A stretch of DNA of 63,244 bases from an uncultured Flavobacteriales bacterium (lineage in GTDB: Bacteria; Bacteroidota; Bacteroidia; Flavobacteriales_F; PHOS-HE28): positions 1 through 63,244 of the forward strand of contig CALMPI010000038.1 in the NCBI GenBank assembly GCA_937872175.1. The letters run 5' to 3'. Each line of letters begins with the position of its first letter. Position 1 is the stretch's first letter. The notes beneath the pieces are model-generated. The model did no database searches. It was not told where the DNA came from and was given only the letters and a program-made list of their open reading frames with translations. Positions 45,973-55,016 of the stretch are shown one piece after another. A program made the translations under genes and the position numbers.

Positions 45973-46181
45973 ATACATACCGCCTTGCGGGTAAATGGAG
46001 CACAGCCCGAGGCTGGCCTAGGCTGTCTATCCCCAGCCCCTCTTTCACAACTTGTCGACGGTCGCTGCGTTCGTCATCAACCCCATCCGACCTTCGTCCG
46101 TGGTGTTAGCGTGACCGTTATCAATGACGGTCATGCGGACCCCATCCGTGTCCATCCGTGTGTATCCGTGGTTGAACGACC
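45973..46181. other. Non-coding interval with hairpin and repeat copy C
   Basis: This stretch before the flippase start contains no convincing gene. It holds a hairpin (TGACCGT 46112-46118, 8-nt loop, ACGGTCA 46127-46133) and repeat copy C (46143-46176), which ends 5 nt before the TTG start. Together with 45638-45744 it makes a ~540-bp repeat-rich zone broken only by the chimeric ORF. Confidence 0.6.
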
Positions 46182-47666
46182 TTGAGCGCCCTCCGGAAAC
46201 TCGCAGGCCAAACGGCCATCTACGGGCTCAGCAGCATCGTTGCGCGCTTCCTCAACTTCCTATTGGTACCGCTGTACACCAGCCAATTCGTGTTCGAGCC
46301 GGCCGAGTACGGGGTGGTCACCGCGCTCTACGCCTGGACGGCCCTGCTCAACGTGGTGCTCACCTTCGGCTTCGAGACCACCTACTTCCGCTTCGCATCC
46401 AAGGACCATGTGAAGGACAACCCCGACGGCGGACAAGTGCTCTACGCAACCGCCACCTGGGGCCTCTTCTTCCCAGCGTTGCTCTTCATGGTCTTGGGTG
46501 GCGTGTTCTCCGGGAGCATCGCCGATGGCCTCGGTTTTGGCGCGTTCGCGAGTTCGGTGCTCATGCTCGTGGGCATCATCGGCATCGATGCCATCACCAC
46601 CATCCCCATGGCACGCTTCCGGCAACAAGGGCGGCCGTGGAAGTTCGCTGCGATCAACCTGCTCAGCGTGGGGGTGAACATCGGCCTCAGCCTGTTCTTC
46701 CTGTTGTACTGCATGAAGCGGACCAACATGGGCCAGAGCAATGCGCTGATCGACGCGGTGTACGACCCTTCGCTCGGCGTGGGCTACGTGTTCGCCATCA
46801 ACCTGGTAAGCACCGCCGTGAAGCTACTGGTGCTGTTGCCGTCGTGGCCGTCGGTGACAGCGATGGACAAGGACCTGCTGCGCGCCATGGCGGCCTTCGG
46901 CGCTCCATTGATGATCGCGGGCCTGGCCGGCATGGTGAACGAGACCGCCGACCGCGTGATCCTTAAATACCTGCTGCCTGCGGATATCGCCGATGCGGAG
47001 ATCGGCATCTACGGCGCGTGCTACAAGCTGGCGGTGCTCATCACGCTCTTCATCCAGGCCTTCCGCATGGGCGCCGAGCCCTTCTTCTTCAGCCACGCGA
47101 AGGAGGCCAACAGCAAGGAGACCTTCGCCCGCGTCATGAACGTGTTCGTGGCCGTGTGCATGAGCGCCTTCCTGGTGGTGATGCTGTTCCTGGACCTCTT
47201 CAAGTGGTTCATCCCCAACCCGGCCTACCACGAAGGGCTGCGCGTGGTGCCCATCCTCATGCTCGCCAACGTGTTCCTGGGCATCTACTACAACCAGAGC
47301 GTGTGGTACAAGCTCACCGACCGGCCGCGCGTGGGCAGCACCATCAGCATGATCGGCGCGGCCATCACCATCGTGCTGCTCTTCGCGCTGATCCCTTCGC
47401 TGGGCTACGTGGGCGCGGCCTGGGCCACCTTCATCTGCTACGCCAGCATGGCGGCCATCAGCTATGCCTGGGGTCAGAGGCACTACCCCATCCCCTACAA
47501 CGTGAGCCGCGTGCTGCTGTACATGGCGGGGGCGGTGGTGCTGTGGTGGGGGTGTGAACAGATACCGTTGGAGGGGGTGGTGAAGTACGCGGTGCGCGCG
47601 GTGATGCTGCTGGGCTATCTGGTAGCGGCGGTGCGGAAGGAGCGTGGCGTGCTGCGACCGTCGTAG
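46182..47666 (+). CDS. Polysaccharide flippase (MOP/MATE-like)
   Basis: The 494-residue protein has about 12-14 hydrophobic segments and an N-terminus typical of Wzx-like exporters (MSALRKLAGQTAIYGLSSIVARFLNFLLVPLYTSQF...YGVVTALYAWTALLNVVLTFGFETTYFRF). The start is TTG at 46182, since no ATG or GTG precedes the first helix. In many Bacteroidota such a flippase precedes dut, as here with one gene in between. It probably moves lipid-linked glycans across the inner membrane. Its stop is 2 bp from that of the convergent T9SS substrate gene. Confidence 0.9.
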   Translation: MSALRKLAGQTAIYGLSSIVARFLNFLLVPLYTSQFVFEPAEYGVVTALYAWTALLNVVLTFGFETTYFRFASKDHVKDNPDGGQVLYATATWGLFFPALLFMVLGGVFSGSIADGLGFGAFASSVLMLVGIIGIDAITTIPMARFRQQGRPWKFAAINLLSVGVNIGLSLFFLLYCMKRTNMGQSNALIDAVYDPSLGVGYVFAINLVSTAVKLLVLLPSWPSVTAMDKDLLRAMAAFGAPLMIAGLAGMVNETADRVILKYLLPADIADAEIGIYGACYKLAVLITLFIQAFRMGAEPFFFSHAKEANSKETFARVMNVFVAVCMSAFLVVMLFLDLFKWFIPNPAYHEGLRVVPILMLANVFLGIYYNQSVWYKLTDRPRVGSTISMIGAAITIVLLFALIPSLGYVGAAWATFICYASMAAISYAWGQRHYPIPYNVSRVLLYMAGAVVLWWGCEQIPLEGVVKYAVRAVMLLGYLVAAVRKERGVLRPS

Positions 47667-47668
47667 CC

Positions 47669-49159
47669 CTACCGCTGGATGAGGAAACGCGCAGCACCTG
47701 AACGCTCAGCTCCGTCCATCTGGATGAAGTAGCAGCCGTTCGCCAGGTCGCGCACCTCGATCCACTGTTCGTTCCCCCTGCTCATCCGCACGTCGCGAAG
47801 GGTCCTGCCAAGTGCATCCATGATCAGCAGGCGGTGCGTTCCGCTGGTGGTAGCCGCCCAGCGCACGCACACCCGTTCATCCGCAGGCAGCGGGAAAACC
47901 TGCATCGTTGGCAGCACCGCCTCCGGTGCGAAGCCGGTGAACAGCCCCAGGGTGTCCCAGGTGAGGAACAAGCGCGGGGGTACCGAGCCCGAGTACATGT
48001 CCTTGGTGCCATAGGCGACGAATCCGGTCGGAGTGAGCTCGATCGAAGACCCTCTATCGTTTAGTGAATCCCCATACATGCGGGTCCAAAGACTGTCGCC
48101 AACCGCGGAGATACACGTGACGGTAAGCTGCAGCCCAGGAGGAGCGAACCCTCCGGTCCTCCCTACGGCTAGGTAGGTCGTATCCGGCAGCGCCACGACC
48201 CGCTCGAAGCGCATGCCGTACCTCTTGTCCCAGATGATGTTGCCCAAGCTGTCCACGTGGACCAGCCTACTGTTCGCGTATTCGTGGGGCATGAGCATCA
48301 GTAGGCCGCTGTCCAACGTGGTGATCAGGTCCGCCGGGGTACAATACGAGGTGTCCGTGACGAACACGGCCCCTTGGGGAGTACCGTTCTGATCCAGCTT
48401 CTCCAGCTGAATGAACAGGTTGTTCTGCCCCACGGTGTCCAATGCCGAGGCCGCGATGTACCGCCCTCCATCGAAGGAGGCTGTGCCGGTCTGAGCGGTG
48501 AAGTAGTGGTAGGTCTGTTGGAATGTGTTCACGCTGAGCGTATTCCCCTGGGCGTCCAAGGTGTGGTGCTCGAACCAATTGGGTTGGACATCGCCGATCT
48601 GGATGTTCGGCTCCTGCGTGTCGAGCGCCAGCAGGTGGATCTCCTGCGCTGGTGATTCCCAAGCATCCGCCAGGATGCGCGAGCAAGGCTGATCGTACTG
48701 GTGCCACCAAAGCACATTGCCAGCCTGGTCGATCTTGAGGGCGAACAGCTGGGGCATGGGCCCGTTCGCGTTCGCGAACCCGCAATAGGTCCATGGGGCT
48801 GCGGCCGTGCCTGCGATCAGCGTGTTGCCATCGATCAGGTCCACCACGTGCGAGATCGAGGAGGGAACGAAGAGGTCGAGGCGCCGGGTCCAGAGCGTGT
48901 CGCCGGTCGGTTGCACCTTCACCAAGTAGGTGGCGATGGCCCAGTCCTCGAAGGGGATGCCGCTGCCGGGTGTCCATGTGCCGTGGATGCTGCCGCACAG
49001 CAGCAGGTTGCCATCGCTGGTGCGATGCATGAGGTGCGAAACCACGCGATGGACCGGATACGGGTACTGGTTGGACCAATCGACCCATTGGGCCGCCACC
49101 GGTGCAGCGAGCAGCACAACGGGAGCAAGGCGGAGCATCGCGCGAAGCAGCGTTCCCAT
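47669..49159 (-). CDS. Secreted protein with T9SS type-A sorting domain
   Basis: The ATG at 49159 gives 496 residues starting with a signal peptide (RLAPVVLLAAPVAAQ). The body has repeated propeller-like segments with W-x-G and D-x-x-G turns (GDTLWTRRLDLF, AGNVLWWHQYD, GDSLWTRMYGD). The C-terminus, VFPLPADERVCVRWAATTSGTHRLLIMDALGRTLRDV to AARFLIQR, is a T9SS type A sorting domain. A TAGCTTCG box (49174-49181) lies 14 nt upstream on the minus strand. It is divergent from dut. Function unknown. Confidence 0.8.
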   Translation of the reverse strand: MGTLLRAMLRLAPVVLLAAPVAAQWVDWSNQYPYPVHRVVSHLMHRTSDGNLLLCGSIHGTWTPGSGIPFEDWAIATYLVKVQPTGDTLWTRRLDLFVPSSISHVVDLIDGNTLIAGTAAAPWTYCGFANANGPMPQLFALKIDQAGNVLWWHQYDQPCSRILADAWESPAQEIHLLALDTQEPNIQIGDVQPNWFEHHTLDAQGNTLSVNTFQQTYHYFTAQTGTASFDGGRYIAASALDTVGQNNLFIQLEKLDQNGTPQGAVFVTDTSYCTPADLITTLDSGLLMLMPHEYANSRLVHVDSLGNIIWDKRYGMRFERVVALPDTTYLAVGRTGGFAPPGLQLTVTCISAVGDSLWTRMYGDSLNDRGSSIELTPTGFVAYGTKDMYSGSVPPRLFLTWDTLGLFTGFAPEAVLPTMQVFPLPADERVCVRWAATTSGTHRLLIMDALGRTLRDVRMSRGNEQWIEVRDLANGCYFIQMDGAERSGAARFLIQR

Positions 49160-49216
49160 GGGGTCGGTTTTGACGAAGCTAACCGTTGAAGAGGCACCTC
49201 TTGAAGGGATCCGACG

Positions 49217-49224
49217 GAACTTTG
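49217..49224 (+). promoter_or_regulatory. Possible -7 box of dut
   Basis: GAACTTTG lies 7 nt before the dut ATG. A TTG at 49201-49203 is only 13 nt away, so the -33 element is doubtful. An imperfect palindrome, TTGAAGAGGCACCTCTTGAA (49186-49205), lies just upstream, between the divergent genes. Confidence 0.35.
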
Positions 49225-49231
49225 CGGCACC

Positions 49232-49690
49232 ATGTCCAACACGACCGCCGCGGCCACCGAGGTCCGCATCATCAACAAGGGCCGCCACCCCCTGCCCCAG
49301 TACGCCACGCCGCACAGCGCCGGCCTCGACCTGCGCGCCAACCTGGATGCGCCGATCACCCTCGTTCCCGGCCAGCGCGCCCTGATCCCCACCGGCCTCT
49401 ATCTGGAGCTGCCCGAGGGCACCGAGGCCCAGGTGCGGCCCCGCAGCGGACTGGCCTTCAAGCACGGCATCACCGTGCTCAACAGCCCCGGCACCATCGA
49501 CGCGGATTACCGCGGCGAGGTGGGCGTACTGCTGATCAACCACGGTACCGAGCCCTTCACGGTGAACGATGGGGAGCGGATCGCCCAGTTGGTGGTGGCC
49601 CGGTACGAGCGGGTGGATCTGGCGGAGGTTACTGACCTGGCCCTGTCGGAACGTGGGGCGGGCGGCTTCGGGCATACTGGGCGGAAATAG
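49232..49690 (+). CDS. dut: dUTP diphosphatase
   Basis: The 152-residue trimeric dUTPase has all five motifs: [41 protein letters not shown] and the C-terminal [10 protein letters not shown] arm. It hydrolyses dUTP to dUMP, which keeps uracil out of DNA and supplies dTMP synthesis. It heads the conserved dut-nucleotidyltransferase-TPR-DUF4292-M23 neighbourhood. Confidence 0.97.
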   Translation: MSNTTAAATEVRIINKGRHPLPQYATPHSAGLDLRANLDAPITLVPGQRALIPTGLYLELPEGTEAQVRPRSGLAFKHGITVLNSPGTIDADYRGEVGVLLINHGTEPFTVNDGERIAQLVVARYERVDLAEVTDLALSERGAGGFGHTGRK

Positions 49691-49767
49691 GCACCTTCGC
49701 GGCCTGAACAGGAGCCCCGGCGAACGCCGATCGTTCCAACGGGCTCAGCGCGACACTCCAGAGCGGA

Positions 49768-50775
49768 ATGAAGATCATCGTACCGATGGCGGGCATGGGC
49801 AAGCGGATGCGCCCGCACACCCACACCACCGCCAAGCCCCTGCTGCCCATCGCCGGCAAGCCCATCGTGCAACGCCTCGTGGAGGACCTGGCCGCCGTGG
49901 CCGGCGAGCCCGTGGAGGAGGTCGCCTTCATCGTCCATCCCAGTTTCGGCGCCAAGGTGGAGCAAGGCCTGGTGACCATCGCCGAAGCCATCGGCGCCAA
50001 GGGCAGCATCCACTACCAGGAGGTGGCGCACGGCACGGCCCACGCCATCCTGTGCGCCGAAAAGGCGCTCAGCGGCCGCATCATCGTGGCCTTCGCCGAC
50101 ACCCTCTTCCGGGCCCAACTGAAGCTGGACAAGGATTGCGACGGGGTGATCTGGGTGAACAAGGTGGACGACCCGCGACCCTTCGGCGTGGTGAAGCGCG
50201 ACGGCGATGGCATCATCACCGAGTTCGTGGAGAAGCCCCAGGAGTTCGTGAGCGACCTGGCCATCATCGGCATCTACTACTTCGCCGACGGGGAGCGCCT
50301 CCGCATGGAGATGCAGTACCTCATCGACAACGACATCAAGGAGAAGGGCGAGTACCAGCTCACCAACGCCATGGAGAACATGAAGCGCAAGGGTGCGCGC
50401 TTCAAGGCCGGCGCGGTGGACGTGTGGATGGACTGCGGCAACAAGAACGCCATGGTGGACACGAACACCAAGGTGCTGGGCTTCCTGAAGGACGAGAAGG
50501 GTCTGGTGAGCCCCCGGCTGAAGAGCACCCACAGCGTGGTGATCCCGCCCTGCTTCATCGGCGACGGCGTGGAGCTGGTGAACAGCGTGGTGGGTCCGAA
50601 CGTCTCCATTGAGGCCGGCTCCACGGTCACGGGCAGCGTGGTGCGCGATTCGATCCTGCGCGGTGGGGTGCGTGTACAGGACGCGGTGATCGCCAACAGC
50701 ATGATCGGCGAACGCGCCGTGGTGACCGGCAAGGCCATGGACCTGAGCCTCGGGGACGACGCCACGGTGGGGTGA
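49768..50775 (+). CDS. Sugar-phosphate nucleotidyltransferase
   Basis: The 335-residue protein starts MKIIVPMAGMGKRMRPHTHTTAKPLLPIAGKP, the nucleotide-binding signature of the RmlA/GlmU class. A central FADTLF metal site and the DVWMDCGNKNAM block follow. A C-terminal left-handed beta-helix with hexapeptide-like repeats (PPCFIGDGVELVNSVVGPNVSIEAGSTVTGSVV) completes it. It probably makes an NDP-sugar for surface glycans. The sugar is uncertain; GlmU-like acetyltransferase function is unlikely because the helix is short. Confidence 0.9.
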   Translation: MKIIVPMAGMGKRMRPHTHTTAKPLLPIAGKPIVQRLVEDLAAVAGEPVEEVAFIVHPSFGAKVEQGLVTIAEAIGAKGSIHYQEVAHGTAHAILCAEKALSGRIIVAFADTLFRAQLKLDKDCDGVIWVNKVDDPRPFGVVKRDGDGIITEFVEKPQEFVSDLAIIGIYYFADGERLRMEMQYLIDNDIKEKGEYQLTNAMENMKRKGARFKAGAVDVWMDCGNKNAMVDTNTKVLGFLKDEKGLVSPRLKSTHSVVIPPCFIGDGVELVNSVVGPNVSIEAGSTVTGSVVRDSILRGGVRVQDAVIANSMIGERAVVTGKAMDLSLGDDATVG

Positions 50776-50791
50776 CCGGCGCCGGATGTGC

Positions 50792-50799
50792 GACCTTTG
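50792..50799 (+). promoter_or_regulatory. Possible -7 box of the TPR lipoprotein unit
   Basis: GACCTTTG, the same box seen before two other genes here, lies 78 nt before the TPR lipoprotein ATG. The -33 position has no TTG. Confidence 0.35.
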
Positions 50800-50877
50800 T
50801 ACCCCCTGGCGGGATCGATGTCCCCGGCTATCTTGAGCCGGCGAAGCCGCATCCGCCATCCCTCGACCCGATCCCGC

Positions 50878-52650
50878 ATGCGCCATCCCCTTCCCATCCT
50901 GAGCCTGCTGGTGGCACTGGCCACGGCCTGCGGGGGCACACGGCAGGCCACCGTCGCCCCATCGGGCGGTGGACACGGGGAGCCCGGCGACCACACCCAG
51001 GCCAGCGACCAGCGCGCCCGGGTGATGCGCCTGTTCATGGACGCTACGCAAGCCCGGTTGAACGGCCAGCCCGGCAAGGCCACCGCCCTCTTCGAACAGT
51101 GCATCAAGCTGGACCCCGGCAACCACGCCGCCATGTTCGAGCTGGCCAAGCTGATGCACATGCAGCAGCGGCCTGCGGAGGCGCTCACTTGGGCGAAGAA
51201 GGCGCAGGCCGCCGATCCGGAGAACATCTGGTACCGCTTCCTGCTTGCCGACCTCTACGGGCAGTACGGCCAGCTGGACAAGGCGTCCGAGACCTTCCAG
51301 GGCATCGTGGACAAGTGGCCGGAGCGGCACGAGGTGCGTTTCCAGCTGGCGCACACCCTCGCCATGGACGGCCGCACCGACGAGGCGCGCAAGGTGTTCA
51401 AGGACATCCGCACCCACCTGGGCAGCGGCGAGGAGGTGGTGACGCAGGAGTATGGCATGCTGGCCAATGCGGGCGAATTGCAGGAGGCCCGCGAGGTGCT
51501 GGAGACCGCGCTGAAGGACGATCCGGACAATGTGGCCTACCTGGGCCTGTTGGCCGAACTGTACGACGAGATGGGGGAGGGCGACAAGGCCCTGGAGCTC
51601 TACCGCCGTGTGCTGGAGGCCGATCCGGATGACAGCATGACCCGGCTGGCGCTGGCCGAGCACTACTACGCCAAGGGCGAGATGGACCCCGCGTTCGAAC
51701 AGCTCGGCCTGGCCTTCGGCGACCCCGACCTGGAAGTGGACCCCAAGATGCAGGTGCTGCTCGGCTTCTTCGAGATGACCACCAGCGGCAGCGGGGCCAC
51801 CGACGACAGCAAGGACCTGGTGCGCCGGGCCTATACGCTGATCGACATCCTGGAGCGCACGCACCCCGAAAGTGGAAAGCCCAGCACCATCCGCGGCGAC
51901 TTCCTGATGCGCGACGGCAGGATGGCCGAGGCTCGCGACGCCTTCCGCAAGGCCCTGAACTACGAGAAGGACAAGTTCCCCATCTGGATGCAGGTGCTGC
52001 AGATGGACCTGCAGGCCGCGGACCATGCCACCCTTCGCGACGACGCCCGCGCCGCCACCGAGCTATTCCCCACGAGCCCCGAACCCTGGTTGTACCTGGG
52101 CATCGCCGAGGCCCAGTTGAAGGCCTACGACCCGGCCATTGAGGCGCTGGTGACGGGCCGCGACCTGGTGGTGGACAACGACCCGTTGCTGGCCTCGTTC
52201 TGGACCAGCCTGGGCGACGCCTACCACAGCGCCGGTCGCCACGACCGCAGCGATGAGGCCTTCGACCAGGCCCTGCGGCTCGACCCGCGCAACGCCACCA
52301 CGCTGAACAACTACGCCTACTACCTGAGCCTGCGCGGCGAGAAGCTCGAGCGCGCCCGGGAGATGAGCGAACAGAGCAACAAGCTGGCCCCGGGCCAGAC
52401 CTCCTTCGAGGACACCTACGCCTGGGTGCTGCACCGCATGGGCCGCCACGACGAGGCACGCACCTGGATCGAGAAGGCCCTGGCCAGCGGTGGCGCCACC
52501 AGCGGCGAGGTGGTGGAGCACTACGGCGACATCCTCTACGCCTTGGGCGATCAAGCCGGCGCGGTGGAACAGTGGCGCAAGGCACTGGCGCTGGGCGGTG
52601 CCAGTGAGGCCATCGGCAGCAAGGCGAGCTCCGGCCGGCCCGCCGAATGA
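50878..52650 (+). CDS. TPR-repeat lipoprotein
   Basis: The ATG at 50878 gives 590 residues with lipobox ATAC (Cys18). At least eight TPR units are visible, for example GKATALFEQCIKLDPGNHAAMFELAKL, EALTWAKKAQAADPENIWYRFLLADLY, KALELYRRVLEADPDDSMTRLALAEHY and DEAFDQALRLDPRNATTLNNYAYYLS. It probably scaffolds an envelope complex. Its stop overlaps the DUF4292 start by 4 bp, so the two products are made together. Confidence 0.88.
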   Translation: MRHPLPILSLLVALATACGGTRQATVAPSGGGHGEPGDHTQASDQRARVMRLFMDATQARLNGQPGKATALFEQCIKLDPGNHAAMFELAKLMHMQQRPAEALTWAKKAQAADPENIWYRFLLADLYGQYGQLDKASETFQGIVDKWPERHEVRFQLAHTLAMDGRTDEARKVFKDIRTHLGSGEEVVTQEYGMLANAGELQEAREVLETALKDDPDNVAYLGLLAELYDEMGEGDKALELYRRVLEADPDDSMTRLALAEHYYAKGEMDPAFEQLGLAFGDPDLEVDPKMQVLLGFFEMTTSGSGATDDSKDLVRRAYTLIDILERTHPESGKPSTIRGDFLMRDGRMAEARDAFRKALNYEKDKFPIWMQVLQMDLQAADHATLRDDARAATELFPTSPEPWLYLGIAEAQLKAYDPAIEALVTGRDLVVDNDPLLASFWTSLGDAYHSAGRHDRSDEAFDQALRLDPRNATTLNNYAYYLSLRGEKLERAREMSEQSNKLAPGQTSFEDTYAWVLHRMGRHDEARTWIEKALASGGATSGEVVEHYGDILYALGDQAGAVEQWRKALALGGASEAIGSKASSGRPAE

Positions 52651-53564
52651 ACCTGCGGCCCATGATCCGGCCCGCCGCCCGTCCCCTGCACCGCACCCTC
52701 GGCCTTCTGCTGCTCCTTGGCCCGGGCTGTCGCCCGGTGAAGCAGGTGTTCCAGGCCGACCGCGAGCTGCCCCTGCGTTCCGCCGAAAAAGTGGTGGAGA
52801 ACGCGCTCGCCGCCCGGCCCGCCGAGGTCCTCCACTTCAGCGCCAAGGCCGATGTGGACCTGGTGATGCCCGATGCCTCACGCTCCTTCCGCAGCACGGT
52901 GCGGCTCGTGACCGACAGCGCGCTCTGGGTGAGCATCACCCCGGCGCTCGGCATCGAGGTGGCCCGTGCCCTGGTGACCATGGACAGCGTGAAGGTGCTC
53001 GATCGCCTGAAGGACACCTACTTCGTGGGCGGGCGGGACAGCGCCTGGGCACGGTTCGGCATCGACCCCGACCTGGACCTGCTGCAGCAGGCGCTGCTGG
53101 GACGACCCATCGGACTGGACCCCCGCGAGAAATACCGCGTGGACCGGGAGAACGGGCACTACGTGCTCACGAGCCGGGAGAAACGACGCTTCGTGCGGGC
53201 CGCCGAGGACATCCTGCCCGGGGACACCCTTACGGACGACCGGGACATGAAGGAGCGTCGCCTGGAGCGCACCCTGCGCAAGGCGGGCGAGCGTGAGGCG
53301 ATCGTCTTTCGCTATTGGGTGGAGCCGGACAGCTTCAGGGTGGTGCGTGTGCTGGTGAGCGACCTGGCACGCGATCAACAGGCCGATGTGCGTTATGAGG
53401 ACATCGGCACGGGGGATGCCCCCCCCTTCCCCCATCGCATCTCCCTTTCTTTGTCGGACCCGGTACGTCATGCCTCAGGCAGCCTTCAGCTCTCCCGGAT
53501 CGACACCGTCGGGCCGCTCCAGCTCCCGTTCCGGGTGCCGGAGAAGTTCGTTCCGATGCCATAG
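52647..53564 (+). CDS. DUF4292 lipoprotein (LolB-like fold predicted)
   Basis: The 305-residue protein has a type II signal peptide with lipobox GPGC (Cys28, or 23 if ATG 52662 is used). It then follows the DUF4292 pattern: LHFSAKADVDLVMPDASRSFRSTVRLVTDSALWVSITPALGIEVARALVTMDSVKVLDRLKDTYFVG, with a DIGTGDAPPFPHRISL stretch near the end. The family is found in Bacteroidota between TPR and M23 genes, as here. A role in lipoprotein or envelope handling is inference from the LolA/LolB-like fold. Confidence 0.87.
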   Translation: MNLRPMIRPAARPLHRTLGLLLLLGPGCRPVKQVFQADRELPLRSAEKVVENALAARPAEVLHFSAKADVDLVMPDASRSFRSTVRLVTDSALWVSITPALGIEVARALVTMDSVKVLDRLKDTYFVGGRDSAWARFGIDPDLDLLQQALLGRPIGLDPREKYRVDRENGHYVLTSREKRRFVRAAEDILPGDTLTDDRDMKERRLERTLRKAGEREAIVFRYWVEPDSFRVVRVLVSDLARDQQADVRYEDIGTGDAPPFPHRISLSLSDPVRHASGSLQLSRIDTVGPLQLPFRVPEKFVPMP

Positions 53565-54771
53565 GCGCCTGCTGGCGGCTTTGCTGCTGTTGCTGCTGTT
53601 GATGCCCGGGGCGGCGCAGGACCGCAGGAAGCTGGAGAAGAAGCGGGACGCGCTGGACAAGCAGATCAGGACCACCAACACCCTGCTGGAGCAGGCGCGC
53701 AAGGAGCAGCAGAGCGCCGAGCGGCAGTTGCAGTTGCTGGACCAGCAGCTGCGGACCCGCCAGGAGCTGATCGCCACCCTGGGCGGCGAGGTGCGCGAAG
53801 CGGACCAACGGATCGCCGAGGACGAGTCGGTGGTGAAGGCCTTGGAGGAGGACCTCGAGGTGCTGCGCGACGAGTACGGCCGCATGTTGCACTACGCGTA
53901 CCGCAACCGCAGCGCCTACGACCGCCTCAGCTACCTCTTCGCCGCCGAGAGCTTCCAGCAGGCGTGGAAGCGCAGCCGCTATCTGGACCAGCTCGCCGAG
54001 CACCGGCGCCGGCAGGTGGAGCAGATCACCGCCACGCAGGCCGACCTGGCCGCGCGGATCGCCGCGCTGCGCGAACGGCGCAACGAGAAGACGGCCCTGC
54101 TCAGCGAACAGCAGCAGGAGCGCGCGCGGCTCGACCGCGACAAGGACGGCCGTGAAGTGACCCTCGCCCAGCTGCGCAAGGAGGAGAGCCGCCTGAGGAG
54201 CACCCTGCGCAAGCAGGAGGGCCAGCGCCGCGACCTGGACGCCGCGATCCGCAAGGCCATCGAGGCCGAGCTGAAGCCGAAGACCGGCGGATCCTCCAGC
54301 AAGGGCGGCAAGCTCGACCTCACCCTGACCCCGGAGGCGCGCGAACTGAACGCCGATTTCGAGAAGAACAAGGGACGCCTGCCCTGGCCCGTGGCCAAGG
54401 GCGTCATCACCAGCCGCTTCGGCAAGCAGCCCCACCCGGTGCTCAAGGGCATCGTGATCGAGAACAACGGCATCGACATCACCACCGAGAAGGGCGCCTC
54501 GGTGAGGGCCTTGTTCCGCGGGGAGGTGAGCAGCGTGATCGTGATCCCCGGTGCCGGCAAGGCGGTGATCGTCACCCACGGCGCCTACCGCACCGTGTAC
54601 AGCAACCTGCGCGAGGTGTCGGTGGCCAAGGGCCAGAAGGTGGACACCAAGCAGACGCTGGGTTCCGTGCTGAGCGAGGAGGGCACGGCCGTGGCGCACG
54701 TGGAGATCTGGAAGGTGACGGCCGACGGCCTGGTGAAGGTGGACCCGTCGCCCTGGCTCGCACAGCCCTGA
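53470..54771 (+). CDS. EnvC-like murein hydrolase activator / M23 peptidase
   Basis: The protein has a signal sequence, a long coiled coil (about residues 55-270, [34 protein letters not shown]...) and a C-terminal LytM domain ([19 protein letters not shown]...[11 protein letters not shown]...[11 protein letters not shown]). The usual HxxxD and HxH zinc ligands are replaced (NNGID; AHVEIW), so it is probably an amidase activator rather than an enzyme, like EnvC. The ATG at 53470 (433 residues) is the nearest in-frame start before the hydrophobic stretch. It overlaps the DUF4292 gene by 95 bp and gives an unusually long, basic n-region. Confidence 0.82.
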   Translation: MPQAAFSSPGSTPSGRSSSRSGCRRSSFRCHRRLLAALLLLLLLMPGAAQDRRKLEKKRDALDKQIRTTNTLLEQARKEQQSAERQLQLLDQQLRTRQELIATLGGEVREADQRIAEDESVVKALEEDLEVLRDEYGRMLHYAYRNRSAYDRLSYLFAAESFQQAWKRSRYLDQLAEHRRRQVEQITATQADLAARIAALRERRNEKTALLSEQQQERARLDRDKDGREVTLAQLRKEESRLRSTLRKQEGQRRDLDAAIRKAIEAELKPKTGGSSSKGGKLDLTLTPEARELNADFEKNKGRLPWPVAKGVITSRFGKQPHPVLKGIVIENNGIDITTEKGASVRALFRGEVSSVIVIPGAGKAVIVTHGAYRTVYSNLREVSVAKGQKVDTKQTLGSVLSEEGTAVAHVEIWKVTADGLVKVDPSPWLAQP

Positions 54772-54797
54772 AGGGAAGCCCGATCGGGCTACTTTTG
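54768..54797 (+). promoter_or_regulatory. Promoter of tatA-gatA with abutting palindrome
   Basis: TACTTTTG (54790-54797) is an exact TAnnTTTG box, 44 nt before the tatA ATG, with CTG at 54768-54770 after a 19-nt spacer. The perfect 14-bp palindrome AGCCCGATCGGGCT (54777-54790) fills the spacer and touches the box. It may be an operator, or the short terminator stem of the upstream gene. Confidence 0.5.
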
Positions 54798-54841
54798 CCA
54801 CGGCCAGCGCCCCACACCACCGGACGCCCGCCCCAACGACC

Positions 54842-55000
54842 ATGAAACTCGGCATGTGGGAGATCATCCTCATCGTTCTGGCGCTGCTGCTGCTGTTCGG
54901 CGGCAAGAAGATCCCCGAACTGATGCGCGGGCTGGGCAAGGGCATGAAGGAGTTCAAGGACGCCCAGAAGGGCGATGCACCCTCCGACGAGAAGCGCTGA
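54842..55000 (+). CDS. tatA: Sec-independent protein translocase TatA
   Basis: This 52-residue gene is easily missed. The protein is a single N-terminal transmembrane helix ([15 protein letters not shown]), the hinge [13 protein letters not shown], an amphipathic helix KGMKEFKDA and a charged tail, the full TatA/E pattern. TatA forms the pore for folded proteins carrying twin-arginine signals. tatC is not in the window. It has its own promoter-like element and lies 16 bp before gatA; M23-tatA-gatA order is recurrent in Bacteroidota. Confidence 0.93.
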   Translation: MKLGMWEIILIVLALLLLFGGKKIPELMRGLGKGMKEFKDAQKGDAPSDEKR

Positions 55001-55016
55001 GCCCACGTTCCCGCTG

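Noticed and set aside
45985..46185. A 66-codon open frame downstream of the antitoxin-like tail, considered as a ParE toxin
   Set aside because: It lacks the ParE N-terminal pattern, runs through the hairpin and repeat copy C, and ends inside the flippase start region.
49186..49205. The TTGAAGAGGCACCTCTTGAA palindrome as a transcription terminator
   Set aside because: It lies between divergent starts, where no transcript ends, and its centre leaves only a 2-nt loop. An operator role is possible but unsupported.
54975..55016. An upstream in-frame ATG for gatA
   Set aside because: It lies inside tatA and would add 14 non-conserved residues; the family N-terminus fits ATG 55017.
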